Positions 58,936 through 64,000 of a DNA stretch of 64,000 bases are shown piece after piece. The DNA is taken from assembly GCF_030811595.1 (NCBI RefSeq), contig NZ_JAUSRB010000002.1, forward strand, positions 4,960,001 through 5,024,000, in the 5' to 3' direction. This DNA comes from Streptosporangium brasiliense (GTDB lineage: Bacteria; Actinomycetota; Actinomycetes; Streptosporangiales; Streptosporangiaceae). A model generated the notes under the pieces. It saw only the letters and a program-made list of their open reading frames with translations, did no database searches and was not told where the DNA came from. Made by a program: the position numbers and the translations under genes. Each line of letters opens with the position of its first letter. Position 1 is the first letter of the stretch.

Positions 58936-58977
58936 GAGGGCTGTCGGCCTTACCGAAAGGCGACAGCCCTCTTTCTT
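58936..58977 (+). terminator. Rho-independent terminator after the integrase
   Basis: GAGGGCTGTCG pairs perfectly with CGACAGCCCTC, extended by GCCTT/AAAGG with a one-base bulge, and is followed by TTTCTTTC. A textbook intrinsic terminator. Confidence 0.9.
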
Positions 58978-59001
58978 TCGCCGCCGATTTCCCGGTGACG
59001 G

Positions 59002-59051
59002 ACGGACGTCTACGGACGCTGACGGACACTCACGGACGCCAACGGACGTCT
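59002..59051 (+). repeat. Five 10-bp iteron-like direct repeats (ACGGACRNNN)
   Basis: ACGGACGTCT, ACGGACGCTG, ACGGACACTC, ACGGACGCCA and ACGGACGTCT lie head to tail at 59002, 59012, 59022, 59032 and 59042. The period is one helical turn, so a protein could bind all copies on one face. The array lies between the integrase terminator and the replication gene. Confidence 0.85.
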
Positions 59052-59074
59052 ACACACAACGCTCACGGAGGAAC

Positions 59075-59122
59075 TTGAAGCTGGTCGAACTCGTCTACCC
59101 CGATGTAGAACTGATCGCGTAA
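59075..59122 (+). CDS. Possible 15-residue peptide ORF
   Basis: CGGAGGAAC precedes TTG 59075; the frame codes MKLVELVYPDVELIA and stops at TAA. It may be a leader peptide or chance. The rest of the stretch 59052-59418 shows no supported gene. Confidence 0.2.
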   Translation: MKLVELVYPDVELIA

Positions 59123-59418
59123 GAAGCCACCGACCTCCCCACGGCACGACACAGCGAACATCTCGGCGAATCACCTCAGGCGCATTTTTCATCCGGGCAC
59201 GACACATCTCATGATCACTGATGATCGTCGGAGGGCCCCGGCCCGGCGGTAGGTGTCCACACAGAACGCGCCATCCACTTCCTCGCCGCACTCCATTCTG
59301 ATCTCTCGCTGCTGCGCACCACACGCCAACGGTTGTCTTCGGGCTGCCCTGGCGACGGCGTGCGACGTCCTGTCCGTCAGGCGTGGCGGTGGCTCCACCC
59401 ATGAGGTGAGGAGTCCAC

Positions 59419-59592
59419 CTGAACCCTGAACCCCTGTCTGCCCGGGAGTGGGGCAGACGACAAGCGGCACGGTCCCCTCGCTGGACTGATGAGAAGTGGC
59501 GACGCGTCGCCACCGTGTTCGGCGTCAGCGTCGCCGAGACGCAGGACGCCGGTTCCCGACCCGATGAGGTGCGCGGGAGGGACGCCGCGTGA
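59419..59592 (+). CDS. Small protein with CTG start, coupled to the replication initiator
   Basis: A 57-residue protein: LNPEPLSAREWGRRQAAR, WTDEKWRRVATVFGVSVAE, then a charged tail. A good GAGGAG site (59408-59413) stands 5 bases ahead of CTG 59419, the frame has a TGA just upstream (59407-59409) so no ATG/GTG/TTG start is possible, and its stop overlaps the initiator's start (GTGA, 59589-59592). The WTDEKWRRVATVFGV segment is helix-like. Easily missed because of its start codon. Function unknown, perhaps control of replication. Confidence 0.6.
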   Translation: MNPEPLSAREWGRRQAARSPRWTDEKWRRVATVFGVSVAETQDAGSRPDEVRGRDAA

Positions 59593-60995
59593 ACCAAGCG
59601 CCTTCCCTCGCCCCTGACATGCTGGCCGCGCTGCACCGCGCGGCCATGCCCGACTTCGCCCGGTGGCAACGCATGATCTACGCCACCGGCGGCTGCGCCC
59701 AACCCGTCCGACTCCACGGCGAACGGCTGACCGTGGACGTCCGGACGGGGGAGGTTCTGGACGTCTACCGGACCGCCGACGAACCCACGGGCTTCCTGCT
59801 CACCGCCTGCGGCAACCGGCGTGCCTCCCGGTGTCCGGCCTGCTCGGAGACCTACCGGGACGACACCTATCACCTGATCATCTCCGGACTGCGGGGCGGC
59901 AAAGGTGTTCCCGAGGACGTCAGCGGGCATCCCCGCGTGTTCGCCACGTTCACCGCTCCGTCCTTCGGCGCGGTCCATGCCCACCGAGAGCGGAACGGCA
60001 CGCCCCTGCCGTGTCGTCCCCGGCGGGACCGTCCCGTGTGCGAGCACGGGCAGCCGGAAGGGTGCGGCAGGCGTCACGAACGTGATGACCCTCAAGCCGG
60101 GCAACCGCTCTGCGCAAGCTGCTACGACTACCGGGGCGCGGTGCTGTGGAACGCCCACGCGGGGGAGCTGTGGCGGCGCTTCACCCAGGCGCTTCCGTCC
60201 GTTCTCGCCCGGCTGCTCGGCATGAGCCGGGCCGCGCTGCGCCGTACGCTGCGGCTGTCGTACGCCAAGGTCGCCGAGTACCAGGCGCGCGGCCTGGTCC
60301 ACTTCCACGCGGTGATCCGCCTCGACGGTCCGGAAGGGCCGGCTGACCGGCCGCCTGACTGGGCGACCGTCGCGCTCCTCGATCGGGCGATCCGGGAGGC
60401 TGCCGGACAGGTCGTCGTCCCGGCGTCGGACGTTCCTGCTCCGGTTCTGCTGCGGTGGGGTGATCAGCTCGACGTCCGGCCGGTGTACATCTCGGCTGAG
60501 CTGGACGAGGTCAGCGATCAACGGGTGGCGGCCTACGTCGCCAAGTACGCGACCAAGGGGGCGGAGTCCGCGGGGACGGTGGACCGTCCGATCCGCCGGG
60601 TGGAAGACGTCGCCGGGCTGGCCGTGACCGAGCATGCCCGGCGCATGATCTTCACCTGCTTCGCTCTGAGCCGCCTGCCCGAGTACCGGGACGTCCCTCT
60701 GAAGCAGTGGGCTCACATGCTCGGCTATCGGGGCCACTTCTCGACCAAGAGCCGCCGATACTCCATCACCCTGGGGGAGCTGCGGCAGGCACGCGCTGAC
60801 TACCGCGCCGAGCAAGCCCGCTCGATCCTCGGTCTCCCTGCCCCGGACGGAGAGGAGACGGTCACCCTGTCCCAGTGGCGCTACGCCGGAAACGGCCTGC
60901 GGCACGGGGAAGCCCTGTGGGCCGAACTCGCCCGGCAACGCATCACCACCGCCCGCCGGATCGCCCGAGAACAGGAACAGCCGGAACCCGGCTGA
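59589..60995 (+). CDS. repSA: RepSA-like replication initiator
   Basis: A 468-residue protein of the actinobacterial RepSA type (integrative elements such as pSAM2-like ones, rolling-circle). CGNRRASRCPACSETYRDDTYHL is a Cys-rich zinc site, GRRHERDDPQAGQPLCASCYDY a second. The HUH-type metal motif is GLVHFHAVIRLDG (about 236) and the catalytic Tyr region AAYVAKYATKGAE (about 315). GTG 59589 overlaps the small upstream gene. Cleavage of one strand at the element's origin, perhaps near the iteron-like repeats, is expected. Confidence 0.85.
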   Translation: MNQAPSLAPDMLAALHRAAMPDFARWQRMIYATGGCAQPVRLHGERLTVDVRTGEVLDVYRTADEPTGFLLTACGNRRASRCPACSETYRDDTYHLIISGLRGGKGVPEDVSGHPRVFATFTAPSFGAVHAHRERNGTPLPCRPRRDRPVCEHGQPEGCGRRHERDDPQAGQPLCASCYDYRGAVLWNAHAGELWRRFTQALPSVLARLLGMSRAALRRTLRLSYAKVAEYQARGLVHFHAVIRLDGPEGPADRPPDWATVALLDRAIREAAGQVVVPASDVPAPVLLRWGDQLDVRPVYISAELDEVSDQRVAAYVAKYATKGAESAGTVDRPIRRVEDVAGLAVTEHARRMIFTCFALSRLPEYRDVPLKQWAHMLGYRGHFSTKSRRYSITLGELRQARADYRAEQARSILGLPAPDGEETVTLSQWRYAGNGLRHGEALWAELARQRITTARRIAREQEQPEPG

Positions 60996-61154
60996 CCGGA
61001 GAGACGTGTCCCCGGGCGGAGTGGTGCGGCCGGCGGAATGCCGAAGGCACCCGAAGGGCGAGCGGAGCGAATTCGGCCGGCGGCATCACGGCCGGTTTCG
61101 TCGACACCTTGACCGGCCGCGACGGCTGCCCGGCTCTGATTAGGATCACGCGGT
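60996..61154 (+). promoter_or_regulatory. Promoter region with -10 box TAGGAT (61141-61146)
   Basis: TAGGAT ends 8 bases before ATG 61155, with no ribosome site, suggesting a leaderless flavoprotein mRNA. No gene is supported in the rest of the spacer. Confidence 0.5.
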
Positions 61155-61688
61155 ATGGAGACGCGCGGAGTGCTGTACGTGGTCGCATGTGCTGCTCCGG
61201 CGGCGGCTGACCTCGCCCGCCTGGTGATGCTCGCTCAGGCAGACGGCTGGCAGGTGCACGTGGTCACCACGCCCATGGGTGCCCGCTTCGTCGATGCCGA
61301 CGAGTTGGAGCGGCTGACCGGGGATCGGGTCCGCAGCACGTACCGCATGCCGGGTGAGCCGAAGGGGCTGCCTCCGGCCGATGCGGTGGTGGTGGCTCCG
61401 GCGACGTTCAACACCATCAACAAGTGGGCCGGTGGGCTCGCGGACACGTTCGCGGTCGGCCTGCTGTGCGAGGTGATGGGATTCGGCGTCCCCATTGTCG
61501 CTGTGCCTCTACTGAAGGACGCACTGGCCAAGCATCTTGCCTTCGGCCGGAGCCTGGAGACGCTGCGGGAGATGGGCGTCCGGGTGCTGTTCGATCCCGA
61601 TGCGCCGTCACATGCCCGCATGCCATCCTGGGAACAGATCATTCAAGAACTGCGCAGCGTTGTCGGGGGACGACACTCACAGGGGTGA
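61155..61688 (+). CDS. Flavoprotein (HFCD family)
   Basis: A 177-residue Rossmann-like protein of the flavoprotein family (PF02441; PpcDC, EpiD and related decarboxylases). VLYVVACAAPAAADLARLVMLA at the start, VTTPMGARFVD, and the typical VVVAPATFNTINKWAGGLAD (about 77-96, matching the NTxxK motif) and PLLKDALAKH. Proteins of this kind are common cargo in actinobacterial integrative elements; their substrate is unknown. The start follows a leaderless -10 box. Confidence 0.83.
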   Translation: METRGVLYVVACAAPAAADLARLVMLAQADGWQVHVVTTPMGARFVDADELERLTGDRVRSTYRMPGEPKGLPPADAVVVAPATFNTINKWAGGLADTFAVGLLCEVMGFGVPIVAVPLLKDALAKHLAFGRSLETLREMGVRVLFDPDAPSHARMPSWEQIIQELRSVVGGRHSQG

Positions 61689-61692
61689 TGGT

Positions 61693-62907
61693 GTGGATGC
61701 CCGCAAGGACATCGGTCAGCGGATCGCTCGGGCACGCCGTCGCCGTGGCCTGTCACAGGCCGTCCTCGCGGGGCTGATCGGTCGTTCGGAGAGCTGGCTG
61801 AGTCAGGTCGAGCGTGGGCAACGCAAGGTGGACAGCCACAGCGTGATCAACGCCCTGGGTGAGATCCTGGGCTTGGCCGCCGAAGACCTCACCACCGCGA
61901 AAACGGACACCACGATGCACTATCAGGCAGCATCCGCCATCCGTCACGCCATGATGAGTTACGACGGCCTGTCCTCGCTGATCGACCCACGGCAGGTGGA
62001 AGGCTCGCCGGAGAGCTTCGTCTGGCTGCGTCACGAGATCCGCCGGGTGAACCGGCTCTACCAGGCGACCCAGTATGACGAGGTGGGCAGACGCCTGCCA
62101 GGGCTCATCGTGGCGACCGAACTCGGCAGCCGTCATGCTCCAGCGCACCGGCGCCGGACCTACCAGACACTCCGTTCGCTGACCTACCACTGCGCCACGA
62201 CCACGCTGCGGCGCGTCGGAGAGCCCGACCTTGCCTGGCTGGCCGCTGATCGATCGCTGGCCGCAGCCGAAGAGGCCGAACGACCGTTACTGGCCGCCGT
62301 GAGCGCCTATCGTCTCGGCTACGTGTTCGTCCGTCTCCGCGAGCCGGACGCGGCGCTCGGGCTCGTGCTCCGCGCGGCAGACGCTCTACACCGCTCCGTC
62401 CGCCACAGTGACCCTCGATCGCTGTCGATGCTCGGCGCGCTGTACCTGGTCGCGGTCACGGCCGCCGCTGCCCAGCATGACCAGACGGCCGTAGGCGCTT
62501 ATCTCACCCAGGCTCGCCAGGTCGCCGAACGCCTCGGCGAGGATCGCAACGACTTCTGGAACGCCTTCGGGCTGACCAACGTCACCATTCACGAGGTGTC
62601 CGCAGCGGTGGAGTCGGGAGACGCACGTCAGGCCATCACGAAGGCGGAAGCACTCGATGTCGAAGTCATGGCCCCGGGCCTGGTCGGGCGTCGTGCACAG
62701 GTCCATCTGGATCTCGCGCGGGCGTACGCCATCCAGCGCAAGGACGCCGCGTCGGTGAACATGCTCCTCCTGGCCGAACAGCTCTCTCCCGAACTCGTCC
62801 GCTACGGCGGGCGCACCCGTGAACTGCTGACTCAGCTCCTCAAACGCGAGCACCGGGCCAGTACACCGCAACTCCGGGGCCTGGCCACGCGAGCGGGCAT
62901 CGCCTGA
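61693..62907 (+). CDS. XRE-type HTH regulator with TPR-like C-terminus
   Basis: A 404-residue regulator. The N-terminal HTH_XRE (residues 5-60) reads IGQRIARARRRRGLSQAVLAGLIG then RSESWLSQVERGQRKVDSHSV. The rest (about 80-400) is all-helical, resembling tetratricopeptide repeats that often sense peptides or small molecules. GTG 61693 follows AGGGG at 7 bases. It probably governs the element's transfer or replication genes. Confidence 0.85.
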   Translation: MDARKDIGQRIARARRRRGLSQAVLAGLIGRSESWLSQVERGQRKVDSHSVINALGEILGLAAEDLTTAKTDTTMHYQAASAIRHAMMSYDGLSSLIDPRQVEGSPESFVWLRHEIRRVNRLYQATQYDEVGRRLPGLIVATELGSRHAPAHRRRTYQTLRSLTYHCATTTLRRVGEPDLAWLAADRSLAAAEEAERPLLAAVSAYRLGYVFVRLREPDAALGLVLRAADALHRSVRHSDPRSLSMLGALYLVAVTAAAAQHDQTAVGAYLTQARQVAERLGEDRNDFWNAFGLTNVTIHEVSAAVESGDARQAITKAEALDVEVMAPGLVGRRAQVHLDLARAYAIQRKDAASVNMLLLAEQLSPELVRYGGRTRELLTQLLKREHRASTPQLRGLATRAGIA

Positions 62908-62922
62908 TGCGGTGACGCACCG

Positions 62923-62948
62923 ACCCGCACAAAAGTGCGGGTTCTTCA
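62923..62948 (+). terminator. Intrinsic terminator after the XRE gene
   Basis: ACCCGCAC-AAAA-GTGCGGGT, an 8-base perfect stem with a tetraloop, is followed by TCTTC. It lies 16 bases after the stop. Confidence 0.8.
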
Positions 62949-63049
62949 CCCTCACTGCGGTACGGGTCCGGCCCCTGACAGGAACTTACGGTTCCTCCTG
63001 GCGTGCAGCCGCCACCCGTAGCAAGTCACCGTCAGGAGAGGTTCAGGTC

Positions 63050-63142
63050 ATGCCCCCATCACGCGCGCACAGCGCGAAACGTCGCACCCTGCCACCCCTG
63101 ATCTTGCAGAAGCCGGGCCAGGCGCATCGCCCGCGAGGTTAG
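63050..63142 (+). CDS. Possible 30-residue basic peptide
   Basis: GGAGAGG stands 9 bases before ATG 63050. The peptide (MPPSRAHSAKRRTLPPLILQ and on) is strongly basic and Pro-rich with no known family. The ribosome site is good but the length is small, so it may be chance. Nearby, GGAAC-TTAC-GGTTCC (about 62981-62996) forms a small hairpin. Confidence 0.35.
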   Translation: MPPSRAHSAKRRTLPPLILQKPGQAHRPRG

Positions 63143-63220
63143 CGAGGGCAGTAACGGCGGACCTGCCGGAACGACGCCATCGTCCGGCAGGTCCTTGACC
63201 GCACTCTGGAGGTGCGATCC

Positions 63221-63568
63221 GTGGATCACTCTAAAGCCATGTCGCAGGATGAGGCGACACCGGCTGACCAGGCGCAACCGGCCCCTCTCACGCGGCGCCC
63301 CGTCTTGGGGACGTTGCAGGAAGACCGGTACATCCATCTCGTCCGGCTGGCGTGGGACCTGCGCGGGCTGGGTCTGGCGACGCAGCTTGAGCTTCCGCCG
63401 ACCGAGGAACCGTATCTGACGGCGCAGGGGACGCGGCGGCCGGTTCGGGTGACCGCCCACAGGCTCGGTGAGGACTGGATCTATCAGTGGGGGCGGGGCC
63501 GTAACCAGTGGATCGACGCCCTTGACCATCGGGCGGCGCAGACGATCCGCAAGGCGGCGGCGCGGTGA
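63221..63568 (+). CDS. Small hypothetical protein of the element
   Basis: A 115-residue soluble protein. GTG 63221 follows GGAGGT at 7 bases. An N-terminal Ala/Pro/Gln-rich stretch is followed by LQEDRYIHLVRLAWDLRGLGL, LELPPTEEPYLTA and EDWIYQWGRGRNQWID, a compact alpha/beta pattern. I do not recognise a function. Its stop overlaps the start of the next gene (GTGA). Confidence 0.65.
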   Translation: MDHSKAMSQDEATPADQAQPAPLTRRPVLGTLQEDRYIHLVRLAWDLRGLGLATQLELPPTEEPYLTAQGTRRPVRVTAHRLGEDWIYQWGRGRNQWIDALDHRAAQTIRKAAAR

Positions 63569-64000
63569 GCCGGGAAGCCGTCCATGAGGCGTTCGAGGCG
63601 ATGCTCAAGCGCTGGAACGGGCTCCGATTCCTGGATCACCGGGACTTCTATGGGGTGCCGCAGTCGGCGTCAGACGCGCGCCACTGGGTGCTGAAGGTGC
63701 TGAGCGCGCACATCGCGGCATCGGCGGAGGTCTTGGAGACGGTGGAGCTCCTGGTGAGCGAGGTCGTCACCAACTCGATCCTGCACAGCGACTCGGGCCA
63801 TCCCGACGAGATCATCACCGTCGGCGTCGGCCTGGGGGAGCGCCTGGTCCACGTCGAGGTGATGGACAAGGGCTCAACGGTCAACGTTCCCCAAATGCGG
63901 CCTGTCGATGGTGACAGCCTCAGCGGGCGGGGCCTGGCGTGGGTGGACTTCCTGTCCAGCGGGTGGGGCACCGACTACGACCCGGAGATAGGCCGCGCGG
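63565..64000 (+). CDS. ATP-binding protein, RsbW-like HATPase (runs off right edge)
   Basis: About 145 residues are visible. The frame from GTG 63565 has the GHKL ATPase features LLVSEVVTNSILHSDSGHPD (N-box) and HVEVMDKGS (G1 box), and near the edge LSGRGLAWVDFLSSGWGTD (G2 region), as in anti-sigma-factor-like regulators of actinomycetes. It is coupled to the upstream small gene. Probably near full length, but the end lies outside the window. Confidence 0.8.
   Translation, partial: MSREAVHEAFEAMLKRWNGLRFLDHRDFYGVPQSASDARHWVLKVLSAHIAASAEVLETVELLVSEVVTNSILHSDSGHPDEIITVGVGLGERLVHVEVMDKGSTVNVPQMRPVDGDSLSGRGLAWVDFLSSGWGTDYDPEIGRA

Noticed and set aside
59002-59051. CRISPR array
   Set aside because: The repeats are only 10 bp with no spacers of constant length, and no cas genes are present.
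59189-59470. Minus-strand frame upstream of repSA
   Set aside because: It overlaps the CTG-start gene region, has no family similarity and only a weak start context.

Overview
This 64 kb window is very GC-rich, dense in genes and uses many GTG starts. Many genes have no ribosome-binding site but carry a TANNNT box 6-8 bases before the start codon (leaderless transcription). Gene content includes LytS/LytTR and NarL two-component systems, WS/DGAT, erythromycin esterase-like, RepSA-like replication and large serine recombinase genes. All of this points to a filamentous actinomycete, most likely in the Streptosporangiales/Streptomycetales range; the genus cannot be fixed from this sequence.

Layout. 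1-4.1 kb: partial MFS exporter divergent from an HxlR repressor with a clear operator, a holin-like/DUF3618 membrane pair and a secreted protein. 4.1-9 kb: TenA-type protein, then a GntR-controlled MaoC/acyl-CoA dehydrogenase/CitE-like/HIT group that looks like branched-chain acyl-CoA catabolism. 9-14.9 kb: MFS transporter, then a LytS-type kinase, LytTR regulator and a two-gene DUF485-like/sodium:solute symporter unit. 14.95-17.9 kb: a compact candidate RiPP locus with a 46-residue peptide gene, a YcaO enzyme and an MFS exporter, followed by an orphan NarL regulator and sthA. 20.1-23.6 kb: a decayed island with the tail of a serine recombinase, a duplicated-domain secreted protein, a frameshifted S9 peptidase fragment, a broken transposase and a DUF2283 gene. 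23.7-27.4 kb: NarL-type two-component system with an ABC-2 exporter.

27.6-35.6 kb is the most unusual region. One strand carries a stand-alone adenylation enzyme, a carrier protein, an ectoine-synthase-like cupin, an acyl-CoA-dehydrogenase-type flavoprotein whose base is at the alternative position, a transglutaminase-like protein, a TrpB2-like PLP enzyme, an EamA exporter and an Asp/Glu-racemase-superfamily protein. It reads as a small biosynthetic pathway in which an amino acid is activated, oxidised on a carrier protein, cyclised or joined, and exported. I do not recognise it as a described cluster.

35.8-56.9 kb is mostly core or metabolic: HD hydrolase, acetate-type symporter, aldo/keto reductase, esterase, TetR/MFS pair, WS/DGAT, sulfite-oxidase-like enzyme, PolX, VOC protein, erythromycin esterase-like protein, CutC, asparaginase, a glutamate-type ABC uptake operon and a divergent ROK repressor. 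At about 57.34 kb an aldo/keto reductase gene is cut off and an integrative element begins (serine integrase, intrinsic terminator, five 10-bp iteron-like repeats, a CTG-start small gene, RepSA-like initiator, flavoprotein, XRE regulator and small accessory genes). It runs off the right edge.
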